In this document: in pieces, positions 12,746 to 24,649 of the stretch
Numbering within the stretch: position 1 is the first letter of the stretch
How the letters are laid out: the number at the start of each line of letters is the position of its first letter
Assembly: GCF_036323735.1 (NCBI RefSeq)
Contig: NC_086021.1
Location: forward strand, 133,762,976 to 133,826,975
Reading direction: 5' to 3'
Origin: Rattus norvegicus
Lineage: Eukaryota; Chordata; Mammalia; Rodentia; Muridae
Length of the DNA stretch: 64,000 nt
The notes under the pieces: model-generated
The model's input: only the letters and a program-made list of their open reading frames with translations
Told to the model about the DNA's origin: nothing
The model's database searches: none
Program-made: the position numbers and the translations under genes

Positions 12746-14284
12746 AAGAGAGTAACAATGGTGGAGTGAATCCATTCAAGGAAGGGCTCAGTCAGAGGAA
12801 GGAGCATCAGTCAGACTAGGAAAATGGACGAAGTGCCAAGGTTTGCACCAGAATTAGACTGTCACAGTAGGCTTGGACCTGACATAACTTGCTTATCAGT
12901 GGCCTTGACGAGAGAGGACCAGTGATTGGTGAAAAGAAACCACATGCTTTTTCATGAAGGACCTTCGGGAAGGGTGGGGCACTCTATCCATTGGGAAGGC
13001 TAGAGAAACTGTATCCTTTGACTCTGAGACACAGAGCCTATAGTCTATGAAAATAATAAGTCCTTAAAAATGTATTTAAAAGCTTTAAAATTAAGATATT
13101 GGCATTAAAGTTTAAAACTAGTGATTAGCAAATATTTAGCACACAAAATGTTATGCTTGTTTTATTATTTGTTAAATAATAAATTTTAGTATTATTTGAA
13201 AACAATTCAGCATTTTTCACTTTGTAAGAATTCTCAAAAATACATAGTATCTGTAATATGTATATCAAAGGGTAAGCTCAGTGATTTATTATAAAATGAC
13301 TGATCTTTCAGAAGAAAGATTGCACAAAGCCTCAAAATAATTCTATTGGGTAATGTTCACATATTTAACGTGACCCACTGAGTAGGCCAGTCTGGGGATA
13401 GTGCCATGAAAACCTTAAAGTAGCTCTGGCTAAGGGAATGCATCTAAAGGAGGATTTTTGTAACCAAAACTCAAAGAGATGAGGGCCCGCGGATGAGCAG
13501 AAAAGGGAGGAGATGACTAAGTGAGCCAACTGCTTCTTAAAGGCACAGCAGCAAATAAACACACACAGAAGTTGATAACAGTAACTGGGGAAGGTGCATG
13601 CAAGATGCGTGAGGTGCAAGATTTTCATGTCAAAAGGGACACTTGTTCTATTATCCTAATAATTGTGTCTGTGCTCAAGAAAAAGCAGAATAAAACTACA
13701 AGCTATTAATAGCTGTATTCTTTAATTAAAGCTGCCAGCCTAATGAAACAAAGACGGTTTCACAGTTTATTACCTGTGTATGTAATTTACCATTTGAAAC
13801 CCAAAAGTTTGAAATGCATTAGCAAAATCTCAGGGCATTTAGAAGCACATTGACTATTTCTGTATGCATGTGCATGAAGTTTCTATTTATAAACCACGTT
13901 TACAGAGGCCCATAAACTGGCCAGAGATATTCATAGCACGAATACTTGACTTACAACACACAGCAAGCAAAACACTCTAGGAGAGATAAAAATGGATCCA
14001 GGAAGAATGGCTTCAGATAGGACTCTAGCCCTGATACCACTTTACACTAGAATATTATTGCGAAGAACAAAGAACTGTTGTGTAAGTGTAATTACATAAA
14101 TTAGAAACTTAGGCTAAGGCATCTGAGGGAAAAAAGAACAATTTGAAGAATAATCACAATAACCCTAGGGTGAGAATGACACCAACTGGCACTGGAGTAC
14201 AGGCACCTTTCAGCTTCGCACCTGCAATCCATAGCCCATCCGACTCCCTCCAGATCTCTAGCCTGACATTGTTCTTTTTAAAAA

Positions 14285-14445
14285 TATTTTACTATATTTA
14301 TCTATTTATCTGTGCATAGGGGGTGGGACAAAGTTTGCATACATAGTATATGTAGAGTGGTCAGAGGCATGCTGGGTTGGTTCTCGCCCTCCACCTTGGG
14401 AGGGATGTCATCTTCTTGCTAAGACATCTCATCCACTCTCACACT
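14285..14445 (-). mobile_element. B4-like SINE, degraded
   Basis: In reverse orientation it has GAGATGTCTTAGCAAGAAGA and GGTGGAGGGCGAGAACCAAC, the B4/RSINE1 type of body. It is old and poorly delimited. Confidence 0.4.
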
Positions 14446-14518
14446 GACACTTTTAAATGTACAAACCAGAGGGGACTTTCCATTGTTTTCTCTTTTTTCA
14501 TAGTTATTTTAAAAATGT

Positions 14519-14818
14519 ATTAATCATTTTATTTGTTTACAATTCAAATGTTATCCCCCTTCCCAGTCTGTCCTGCATGAACCCCTCCTCCCCTCCCTGT
14601 CCCCTTTGCCTCTAAGAGGGTGCTCCCCCACCCACTCCTGCCTCGCCCCTCTAGCATCCCCCTTCTCTGGGGCATCAAGTCTCCACAGGACCAAGCACCT
14701 CCCTTCCAACTGATGCCAGATGAGGCCATCCTTTGCTACATATGCAGCTGGAGCCATGGACCAGCCCATGTATATTCTTTGGTTGGTGGTCTAGTCCCTG
14801 GGAGCTCTGAGGGTCCCT
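14519..14818 (-). mobile_element. L1 3'UTR fragment
   Basis: The plus strand reads as the reverse of a rat L1 tail: ATTCAAATGTTATCCCCCTT, then CTACATATGCAGCTGGAGCC and GGTCTAGTCCCTGGGAGCTC. The same phrases occur at 30121-30400 and, forward, at 51340-51620. It is 5'-truncated within the 3'UTR. Confidence 0.85.
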
Positions 14819-15719
14819 GTTGTTTACAAACACAAGTTCAAATCCTCAAGTTAGTATTTAGCTCTATTGTTTATACTTCCTAGTGTAGATAGTTCTAATT
14901 GTAATTCTATGGATGGCGTTTGAATTTTAGCTTTATGATCTTGAATACGCTGGTTTTCTTCAACTTGTACTACGTTCTCATCTTGTCCACATATTTTTAT
15001 TCATCACTCGAGGCTTAAACTCTGTCATTACTCAGATTCCTTTATCCTTTTTTACCACAGAAAACATTTCTTGGTTTTGAATTCCTGTGAAATTGATTTT
15101 CCATTCCATGAATTTAAGCAGTTGGCATATGCTGCTCGGTCTCAGTCATTATCTTTGCAGAAAGAGAAAATCTGAAAATAAATTTTGATAGTAACTCTAC
15201 TCATATCAAAGTATTTCAATGACTGCAAAACGAATGTCATCAGCTCATTTCTAAAATGTCACTGAACCTCATGTTCCACTCCACACTTGAGACAAGCACG
15301 TGTAGGTACAACTATAAAAGTGTCTTACAGACATAGGAAAGAAAATGTGTGTTTTCTATGCTTGCCAATGTGCATTTACGTTATAACCCTACTGTTTATG
15401 TAGTATAAAGAGAAATAATTCATTTGACAGGCAGATCTTAATCTCTCACCAAAGACAATATTCATAACAAACTCCACATGCTCTGTGTATTTGGGACAAG
15501 AATAAATAATTAAGATGTTTGTATAAGTAGTCTCCTTATGGTCAGTCATTGTATACAATTAATGAAAGCCTAGAGTAGGACTTTAAAGATTTATATTGCA
15601 ATTTAAATACATTATTTTCCAGTCATAACAGCTATATATTTGCAGACAACGTGAGCAGAGAGCAGAGTTACTAGGGTTCTACTATGATTCTGTCTTGGAA
15701 TGAGGATACTTCCTACCAC

Positions 15720-16370
15720 TGATGAAACAATATTTGAATACATATTAGTTTGCTGTCCTGTGCAGTTGCATGACTTTGACAAATGCATAATAAAATGTAT
15801 CTGCTGTTACAGCTCCATACAATAGTCCACTGATTAAAATTCCCTGCATTCCCATCAATGATCATGTAAGGGTTTTGTTTTTGTTGTTTTGTTTTTTGTT
15901 GGTGGCCTGATGTTTGAGTTCTAAAACCACTAAATAACATCCCAATGTATGTACATAGCATAGTTGGACTTCCCATCCCCTCTTGAACACGTTGATTGTT
16001 TCTCATTTCCAGCTCCTATAAGTAAAGCTGCTTTAACATCCACGTTCAGATTTCTGTGTGAACATGTCTTCCACTCAGTAGAGTAAGTGCCTTGGCATAC
16101 AGCATCTGTGTGTTCAGTTTCTAGGAAACCACCCAAGTGTCTTCCAAGTTGGCTGCACTTTGCGTTCCCACTACCCAGGAGGAGTCTGGGCTGGGCCGCA
16201 TCTTTGCCAGGGGTGTGCATGAGCTGTCGGGTTTTGTCATGTTAAGGCTGTAGGGGGCCCTCAAGACTGTTCATTCTCCAGTGACAGAACATGGCACCTT
16301 TCCTCTCTTCTGCTCTTTGGCTATCATTTCTTCAGATAGCTTATCTATTTTTAATGATTATCATATTTTT
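15720..16370 (-). mobile_element. Ancient L1 (L1M/HAL1-like) fragment
   Basis: In reverse it resembles the end of an L1 ORF2/3' region. The plus-strand phrase CCAGCTCCTATAAGTAAAGC and the following CACCCAAGTGTCTTCCAAGT are typical of old mammalian L1s. It is interrupted by a T/G-rich run at 15868-15900. No reading frame is left. Confidence 0.5.
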
Positions 16371-17889
16371 GTTTAAACTTCTTTGCTATTTTTTTTAATC
16401 ATTTTATAGGTATGCATTTAAATAATAAAATTTATTGTTAAATCAAATCTATACCCTTAAATGTAATGTAAATATTCAGTTGTTAAGATTTCTTACTCAA
16501 GACAATCTTGAAGGAATATCCTAAAAGTTCATTATTTAACATTAGAATTGGGTTTTTCTTGTTGATTTGAGTTCTTAGTTTTAATGTGTACAAAAATGTA
16601 TGTTCTAATTAGCCTAACCATCAAACCACTTTTTCATCTCTGAAATGTGTATTAGCCTCTCTGTATTAATATGTGCTCCCCTCAAAACCTTTTGGCATAA
16701 TGCTTTAAAAAGCCTTAGGAAATAAATATTAAAACACTGGACTAGGACAGGTTTCCACGTAGTTACTGGGAATAATTTTGAAAAGGGAAGCTAAGGTACA
16801 TCATGAAGCTACTGCTGCTGACAGGGAGCTGGCATCAGTGTGGAGAATGCGGGGTTAAGGGAGCTCTTGCAACCCTGCAAGTAGATGGTGGGAGAACTTT
16901 GTTTAAGTATAGGGACTGATCCCCAGGCTCTCCATCTCTGATTTCAAATGTGAAACAAGATCAATCAGGCAGAAAGGTGGAATGGTGGCATTTTGGAAAT
17001 AGGAAAGCCTTAGCGTCCCCTGGTGTGTAAGATAGACACCCTAAATTATGAACTCATGCTGTTGATGAAGGTGTTGTTGGCTAATTTTACCTCCCCTGCC
17101 CCTCTCCATCTCTGTCCCTGTCTCCCTCTCTCATTATAAAGGTTTGGTGCATCTGTGTAATGAAATGTGCTTCATATCATTGGGGAAGAATGAGTTAACT
17201 TGTAAACAGAAATACAGGTCCACAGAAAGATACCATCTTATATTTGCCTTATATAAGACAGCATATATACTTTTTATTTATTGTACATTAAAATGCTAAG
17301 AACAATTAAGTTAGTCTGGTAGATAAAATATTACCTGTAAGTTATGTGTTTTTCTATTTCCTGAGAACCTCTCAAACTCTTGTTTTAGTGTAGAGGCAAA
17401 ATTCCTTAAGTTTGGACAGTTAAGGATTCCACAGGTTTTTGTAACTATTCAAAAGCACAGCATTCCCACTCAGCCTGTGCACAAACAAGTGACAGTGTTA
17501 ATACTTTCATTCCCAGGTTTCTTGATTTCAAAGGGCCCAGCAGACATGCTGAAACAGACCAAACAATCAGGGTTGGTTTCCCATCGTGCTTCTTAATGCT
17601 ATACCACCAAATGACTTTTGGGTCTGTTCATTTTCTGGTATGAAAAATTCCCTTTTTTAATTGTCAGGCAATCAAAAATACAGATACTTAGTTTCATCCC
17701 ATTAGAAGCAAAAAACCTTACAAATCTTTTTATTTGTTTTGTAACTTTTGCCCTGATAAGATTAACAATGCTGATTGGTGTCAAAGAACAACAACAAAAA
17801 GCTGGACAAGGGATAGTGGGGGTTGGGGGGTAGAGGAGCTTCTGGGGACAAGGTGATATGACTGATCCTAAAAGGCAGGGTCCACATAT

Positions 17890-18440
17890 CATGGGACCAG
17901 TAACTGTCATTCGACAGTTAGGTTTTGCAGACAACCGTTCCATGAAGGGACACACTGCAAATATTACAGGTTCACCCTCTAATTCCAGCTGATCATGGAC
18001 ACCACCCGCAGGCTTTGGACCAGACTCTCCTCTCTCAGAAACAGTACTGGATTGATGGATCTTGTGTCTTTAGAACCCATGCTCCATCCATTCTTGAACA
18101 GATTTATGCTGTTTCTTAGGCACTGCAAGCGCGGTACAGTGATTACTTTCTTCAGTGTTCTCCATGGCAGGAGTCCCCGTTCACCCCTCAGAACTCCGTG
18201 GATCACACTGCGTCTCTTGGCACCCTCTTTAGAGAAAACGAAGTTGTTATGTAAGAGCCTGAGATGGGTGCTTGTCCCTGAATTGAGCCTGACATGGCAG
18301 TGGCTCTACGGGAAGATCTGCTGACTGTTGTGTGACTTGTGTCAGCGTCAACATCATACCCTGTCATGAGCTTGTCAATGATGTGTAAAGTTTCCACAGG
18401 CCAGTGTTCTCCAGAAAGCTTTCTTCTCCTTCAAGTAAGG
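17890..18440 (-). pseudogene. Unidentified coding-like remnant, possible retropseudogene
   Basis: The minus strand carries three successive protein-like open stretches in different frames. The first contains GEHWPVETLHIIDKLMTGYD followed by VDADTSHTTVSRSSRRATAM (about 18420-18215). The second contains MENTEESNHCTALAVPKKQH then KSVQEWMEHGF before a TAA (about 18160-18070). After that stop the same frame stays open to about 17880. The composition is more protein-like than surrounding intron. No introns, poly(A) tail or target duplication were found. I do not recognise the parent protein. A degraded retrocopy or chance openness are both possible. Confidence 0.35.
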
Positions 18441-18789
18441 TGTTTCTAGAGGAGTTGCTTGCTATTTCAGCTCTTAATTTGTTTCCCAAACGTACGGGAT
18501 TTTATGCATTTAACTACACTTCACAAATACTTCTAATACATAGTCCTTTCCTTTGCTTCATAGGCACCAGTGTTTCAGCTGTGCAGCTGCACTAGGTACC
18601 TCTGACTACTGCTAACTGAAGAAAGCCCACTTCTGTTCACACACAAGACAAATCCAGCCTAGGCTATTCTCATGATCATGCTTTCCCTTTCCCTAACTCC
18701 TCCCAGATCCTGCCCACCTGTCCACCCACCCAACTCCAAGTCCTTTTTCTCTTTTAAAAATAGACAAAAACAAACAAAACAAAACCAAG

Positions 18790-18791
<2 letters not shown>

Positions 18792-18833
<42 letters not shown>
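18792..18833. repeat. (AC)21 microsatellite
   Basis: A pure AC tract inside a longer A-rich stretch (18755-18920). Confidence 0.97.
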
Positions 18834-18836
<3 letters not shown>

Positions 18837-18934
18837 CCATAAAACCACAAAAAAACAAAATGTACCAGCAAAAGACCAATAGGACAAAACAAACAAACAA
18901 ACAAAAACCAGAGCAAAATAAGACAAAATGTCTA

Positions 18935-19390
18935 CAAAAATACCACTGAGTTCATTTTGTGTTGACCAACTACCCCAGAGCTTGGGGCCTATCCAAGTGT
19001 GGTTTGTATACCTAGCAGCGGGGCTCCATTGGCAATGGGTATCAATTACAGACAGCTTGTTGGTTAGCACAGGAAGCCCACGTTTATTTCCTGCCTCCCA
19101 GTTGCTGAGAATCCATCTGGTTTACCTGTGCAGGCCCTGTGCAGTCTCTGTGAGTTCATGTGTACACTAGTCCAGGGTCTTTGGAGTCATTCATCCCTCT
19201 GGCTCTTACAATCTTTCTATCTACATCTTCATCTTAGAACCCTGAACCTGAAGGGAGGGGTTTGATGAAGTGCTCCAAAGTCTCTCACTTTCTGCTCACT
19301 GCCCTTTAGTGACCTCTGTTAATTTCTATCTACTGTGAGAAGTTGCTCTGATGATGGCTAAACAAGATTCTGATCCTCTATGTCATATAT
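18935..19390 (-). mobile_element. Lx-type L1 3'UTR fragment
   Basis: The reverse of the consensus seen at 2180-3290. Plus-strand phrases include TTGTGTTGACCAACTACCCC, CTGTGAGTTCATGTGTACAC, TCTGGCTCTTACAATCTTTC and ATCTACTGTGAGAAG. It is non-coding. Confidence 0.75.
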
Positions 19391-19901
19391 AATAAAAGGA
19401 AATACTTGCCTAACATTTTAAAGTACCTATTTTGTAAAGTAAGTTCCACAAAGATTAAAAATTAATTACAAAGTATACAATTTTATATTAATATGATTTT
19501 TATAATTAAATTTGGAATCATCTCTGTGCATTAAAACATTTAGTTTAAGGCCATCATTTAAAAAGACAGTTGGTTCTACTTTATAATTGCTTAAGTTGTA
19601 ATTTTAAAGGTATTCATTTTCAGTGAAGACAAGAACTATTCTATCAGTAATAATTTTTAAGATAAATATAGTCAAACTGAAGAGCGCCATTGTTAGGTGT
19701 AAACTTCCTTTCTTTGTACTTGGCCACTTAGCTACTGTCAGGCTTTGCTAGATCACTTACTTCTCTGTGTATCAGTGAAGTGGCCGTAGCAAGGATGTCT
19801 GCTCTACAATGTGTGGGATGACTGGATGAGTTCATACACAGCAGGGATTCTTTTAGGAATTTAGCAAATACTAGCTACATTGTCATTATGATTTGATGTG
19901 T

Positions 19902-20104
19902 CATTCTAGAGGATAAGTCTAAATAAGTGTCGTTCTAGAGGATAAGTCTAAATAAGTGTCGTTCTAGAGGATAAGTCTAAATAAGTGTCGTTCTAGAGGA
20001 TAAGTCTAAATAAGTGTTGTTCTAGAGGATAAGTCTAAATAAGTGTCGTTCTAGAGGATAAGTCTAAATAAGCACCATTCTAGAGGAAACATCTAAATAT
20101 GTAA
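19902..20104. repeat. 29-bp tandem repeat, 7 units
   Basis: Units start at 19902, 19931, 19960, 19989, 20018, 20047 and 20076. Each has the core TTCTAGAGGATAAGTCTAAA. The first six differ by only one to a few bases; the seventh is diverged and partial. It lies in Fgf7 intron 2, about 370 bp upstream of exon 3. Confidence 0.97.
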
Positions 20105-20165
20105 CTACTGCTCTGTAAGCAGATGTTCTTCTCCATGCAACAAAAAGTCATCACTTTGCATTTCT

Positions 20166-20376
<211 letters not shown>

Positions 20377-20475
20377 CTATGTTTAATGATTGCTCTGATG
20401 TTTGTGGCTGTGTGTTAGGGAAATATGCCTCCATATTAGTGAATAATTGGTATATGTTTATGTGATTCCTTGCAG

Positions 20476-20579
20476 ACATCATGGAAATCAGGACTGTGGC
20501 AGTTGGAATTGTGGCAATCAAAGGGGTGGAAAGTGAATACTATCTTGCCATGAACAAAGAAGGGAAACTCTATGCAAAG
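20476..20579 (+). CDS. Fgf7: Fgf7 coding exon 3 (fibroblast growth factor 7, middle part)
   Basis: FGF7 (keratinocyte growth factor) is a secreted heparin-binding paracrine factor made by mesenchymal cells; it activates the epithelial receptor FGFR2b. This exon is 104 nt long, between a TTGCAG acceptor and an AAG/GTATTA donor. It starts with the last two bases of a split Asp codon and reads (D)[16 protein letters not shown], then [18 protein letters not shown], strands of the FGF beta-trefoil core. With the last exon it supplies about 99 of the usual 194 residues, so the missing upstream exon should carry codons 1-95 plus one base. The end of the exon, GKLYAK, begins the FGF family signature that continues in the next exon. 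Identity as FGF7 rather than FGF10 or FGF22 rests on the exact wording of both exons. No disabling change is visible. Confidence 0.97.
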
Positions 20580-21568
20580 GTATTAATAATTGATAAGTTA
20601 TTATTTAAACCTACTCTATCAAAATTATCTGCCTTTCTGAAAACTGGAATTAATTTTATTCCACGGGTGCGAGTTGAACATTCCATTAACACAGCACCAA
20701 GGCAAAATATTTTCTGTATGACCTGACATTTCTTAAGTTATCTGGATGTTAGAGTCGTCATCTGTAAGATGACTTAGAATCTTCTCTAGGGATCTCTAGG
20801 GATCCTTCCCATTCTAAATCCCTTGTGCACTCCTGATCCTTGGAACCTAAAATTTCCAACTCTGAGTATTAAAGCTCTTCTTGTTAGAAATCACCTGATT
20901 TTCACATTGCTGACATGAAAATTCTTGGGAAAATTTTTTGAAGCATTCAGTTCATTTATCAAAATCAGTCTCCCAGTTATGGGCTTTGAACCATAAGCAT
21001 TCACATTATTTCTACTTTAGTATGACGGGAAATCTGTGATAGTTCATCCTACTGTAGTAGAGCAAAGGACATTTTCCTTTGTATTCTTGTGGCTCTGCCT
21101 ACACAGGCAAACTACAGAGTAGAGGGTTAATCAAATGAGCACAGGTCCCTGCATGGACCAACAAACTAACTCCTTACTCTGTTACAATTGAGGGCAACGT
21201 AGTAGAAAGTGAAGTAAAGTTTATTAAATAGTCCCTCACCTACAGGAGGTCGAATCTACCCCCTCTCTACAGTAAACATCTGGTGGATAGAGAATGAAGA
21301 CATTTGGGGACCCCAACATTAAAGAGTAGAGATTTACTGCCCAAAGGAACATAACTAAATGTGTTTTGTATTATTATTTTTTGTTAAATTTAAGAGGCTT
21401 TTGGCCTGTGATGATACATGCCATAAGTAAAACCACTAAACCCTATCAGGTCTGCTCAGGCTTAAGGTACATCACCTCTACAGACCATCATCTGCTTGCT
21501 GTTAGTTTGAACCCCCTCCAGAGTTCGTTTTAATAATTGTGCTTGTTTTCTGGCTTGTTTTTTATCAG
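20580..21568 (+). other. Fgf7: Fgf7 intron 3
   Basis: This 989-bp intron runs from GTATTA to a pyrimidine-rich acceptor ending TTTATCAG. It interrupts the gene between codons (phase 0). No repeat or other gene is recognised inside it, apart from a short duplicated CTCTAGGGAT motif near 20785. Confidence 0.93.
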
Positions 21569-21763
21569 AAAGAATGCAATGAGGATTGCAACTTCAAAGA
21601 ACTGATTCTGGAAAACCATTACAACACCTATGCATCAGCTAAATGGACACACAGCGGAGGGGAAATGTTCGTGGCCTTAAATCAAAAGGGGCTTCCTGTC
21701 AAAGGGAAGAAAACGAAGAAAGAACAAAAAACGGCCCATTTTCTTCCCATGGCAATAACCTAA
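21569..21763 (+). CDS. Fgf7: Fgf7 terminal coding exon (C-terminal 64 residues and stop)
   Basis: The exon follows acceptor TTTATCAG and reads [18 protein letters not shown] onward to the stop TAA at 21761-21763. Together with the previous exon it completes the FGF signature G-x-L-x-A-x(n)-E-C-x-F-x-E-x(6)-Y. The central strands include the [16 protein letters not shown] loop. The basic C-terminal run [10 protein letters not shown] is the heparin/heparan-sulfate-binding segment known for this family, and the protein ends LPMAIT, typical of FGF7. The 64 codons plus stop match the family's usual end, with no frameshift or premature stop. The 3'UTR follows directly, with a long (TC)n tract about 60 bp after the stop. 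Confidence 0.98.
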   Translation, partial: KECNEDCNFKELILENHYNTYASAKWTHSGGEMFVALNQKGLPVKGKKTKKEQKTAHFLPMAIT

Positions 21764-21820
21764 GCATACAGGGTGTTTGAGAAACCAGTTTCACTCAGCA
21801 GGGAGATTTATTTCCAGTGG

Positions 21821-21873
<53 letters not shown>

Positions 21874-23340
21874 AGTAACCAAGAAAGGCTGGAAAACTAC
21901 TGAAAAACCGATCAAGCTGGACTTGCGCATTTTTGTTTATTTTAAAAGACTGCATTAAAGAAAGATTTGAAGAATATACACAAAATTCAGATTTAGTAAA
22001 AGTTGTAAAAAGTTGTAAAAGTGGTTGTACAATCATGATGTTAGTGACGTGATATTTTTCTTAAGTTAATTTACCCTTAAGAGTATGTTAGATTTGACTA
22101 TCTGATAATGAATATTTAATATCACTATCTGCTTATAAAATGGCTGCTATAATAATATTAATAATGCAGATGATGTTATATAAGGTATGTCAGACCTAAA
22201 GGCTGCTGGGACGCTTTGTCAGATGATCAAGCCCCATACAAACTGTAGACGATGAGCAGTGTTTGAAAGCTTTCCAGAAAGAACTAAACTCCACTTCAAC
22301 TCTATTCAGAAAAGTGAATGTTCTCAACATTTTATTATAGAATACAATCTACAGGTGGTTTTACAAAATCATGCCTGTCCTGATTAACGTGAAAAAAAAT
22401 CCACTCAAATTGGAAAGGTATTGCTAACAGGATGCTTTAAAAGTCTGTGTATGAAATAGCAATGATGATGATAATACTGCATTTCATCTTGCCACAAAGG
22501 AACATTTTATAATCCCTAAAAGTAAACTTCAGAAATCTTTACATTTTTTCAAGTAACATCTATCTTTTGTATAATTCACATTTGGGAACACGACTTTCAG
22601 TAATGTTCTTCCCACAAATAATCATGCTTATTTCCCTCTGTGATTACAGCATTAAACTCTACTTTAAGTTGTATTTGAATTTTATTGTTTTGTTATTTAA
22701 GTTTTTGTTATTTATAAAGAAAAAAACTTAAGAAGCTGTATCTGTTTCATATGCTTTTAATTTCAAGGGGACAACAAACCCGTCTGGCTGCACTGCAGAT
22801 GTCTCCTCCCCTGGTGGCTGACACCAAGTCTAGCACACAACACTTGGCTAGCAAGTGCTGGATGGCAGACAAAAACGACAGGCTGCAGCCATGCCTCCAA
22901 TAGATGTCTCATAGTGAACGATACGAATATGTGGGAAAGATTTCACACAACGCTCATGCCAATGAATTTGGATCATATAAGTAAAAGAAATCAAAGTATT
23001 TAGTGAGGACATATTTTTGAAAGTAGGCATATTTAAAGTTAGCAATTTGATCATCTTTAGAAGTTTCTGCCATACAAAATATGCCAACTTTGAAATGTCA
23101 AGAGTAAAACCCCAAATAGAGGTTGTAGTCAGGGTACAGGGCCCTAAACACCTTGAGGCTTCAGGTCAGGCCACAGATAACAGGCTTAAAAAACACATGA
23201 ACTTACTCCATAGTTCTGCCACCAGTGGATGCTGACAGAAATGTATATATACTTATGAAGGGAAGTGCAACATTTATTTAAATTGTTGGTATATTAATTA
23301 ATGTGATATCAACTTCATAGTGGTTGTCATTAAAGTTTCT
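21764..23340 (+). other. Fgf7: Fgf7 3'UTR (extent uncertain)
   Basis: Sequence after the Fgf7 stop codon. It is AT-rich with several ATTTA/TATTTA motifs of the kind found in unstable growth-factor mRNAs, and has no interspersed repeat until the (CA)n at 23635. ATTAAA-type hexamers occur near 21952, 22650 and 23330. No canonical AATAAA was pinned down, so the end given is only the last plausible hexamer. The true poly(A) site could be earlier or later, since mammalian Fgf7 transcripts carry a 3'UTR of a few kb. Confidence 0.45.
21824..21872. repeat. (TC)24 microsatellite in Fgf7 3'UTR
   Basis: A pure TC tract starting 61 bp after the Fgf7 stop codon, so it is transcribed as a pyrimidine-only run in the mRNA. 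Confidence 0.97.
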
Positions 23341-23632
23341 TTATATTACATACAACACTATCTGGTGATATGTTCATATGTGAAGGATGTACAAAAAGAA
23401 TCAATTGACTTTCTTGCATTTGTCCCGGCATCCAGGCACTGGAAGGTCAGAAATATTGCCCTTGGCCACATACACCGAAGGACACACCACAATGGAATAC
23501 TCTGTTTTAGCATCCAATTCAAGAATATTTGTAATCTAGCTTTCAAGTCTAGGGTCCTGTAACTGGAGTCTTGTAAACATATCAAGGGTAAACGAAGTGT
23601 TTCATAGGTTCCTAGCTGAGGATCATCCATCA

Positions 23633-23634
<2 letters not shown>

Positions 23635-23685
<51 letters not shown>
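23635..23685. repeat. (CA)25 microsatellite
   Basis: A pure CA tract, downstream of or inside the distal Fgf7 3'UTR depending on the poly(A) site used. Confidence 0.97.
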
Positions 23686-23687
<2 letters not shown>

Positions 23688-24029
23688 ATCCATTCAATAT
23701 TTTCCAAGGAAAAGGTGAAATGCAATTATTCCTACTTAAAGTTTAAAAACTCAGAGCAAATCAAAGTCACACAGGACTTTAAACAGCAGTGGTAGCCATA
23801 CACAGAAGGTGGCTACAGTTACCGTCAAATTAGTTACTAAGAAAAAGCATTAGAATATTGGACTTGAATTAGAACCAATACTGAGTAGTAAAACCATTCT
23901 TAGTGATATAAGTCATGTACAAAACCCTTCCACAAACTAACTCTTTTTTAAAAAGTATTATTGTTATTTTTAAGTTACGTACCTATGTGTGTCTTTACGG
24001 GTATATAATGAGTGTGGATAGCCATGGTG

Positions 24030-24118
24030 CAGAGGGTACAGAAACGGAACTTGGGTCCTTTCCAAGAGTGCATGTGCTCTTAGCTGATGACCCATCTCGC
24101 CTGGCCCAGCACTTTTTT
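24030..24118 (-). mobile_element. B2/B3 SINE 5' fragment
   Basis: In reverse it shows CTGGGCCAGGCGAGATGGGT, a CAGCTAAGAGCACATGCACT head and a CCAAGTTC end. It is short and truncated. Confidence 0.45.
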
Positions 24119-24649
24119 TTTAACAGATTTCAAAAAATTTGCTTTAGTCAAATACATTTAGAATTCTAGAGTCTTGGAAGTTTATGAGGCCTGCATCTTT
24201 TTCCTCTTTCACATCAGTAAACAACGATTTTTAACACATGCTAGGCGCTGGATGAATGCAGCTTGCCTTGGGGTCTCAGTCACTTAGCTGGTGTCTTACT
24301 CTCAGATTGTCAGTGATGTCCTTGTTTTGCTTGATTTTGATTTCTATCAAGATGTCATCTTTTTATGTGAGAATACTTGTGGTTTACTTGTCAACTCACT
24401 TGGTACATAATGATACCATTATGATTTGACTCTAAAGGAGAAAGGAATGTGATTTCCAATTCGAGTCCTAAGCAATGTTTATGTGAGCTTCTTTATTATA
24501 AATGAAAAGTATCACAGAAGACATTTTCATAATCAGAATATTCCTGTCTAAAGCTTTCTTCGACCTTTAAGTTGTTATAAATTCAACTCAGTTATGAAAG
24601 AGAAGGCAAGTTAGTGGTTCTATCACTCAGAGGGGTTCTTTCTAGTTTC

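Noticed and set aside
23358..23633. 91-codon minus-strand frame near the Fgf7 3' end considered as a Fam227b exon
   Set aside because: No splice borders in phase and no resemblance to the family; it spans probable Fgf7 3'UTR or flank.
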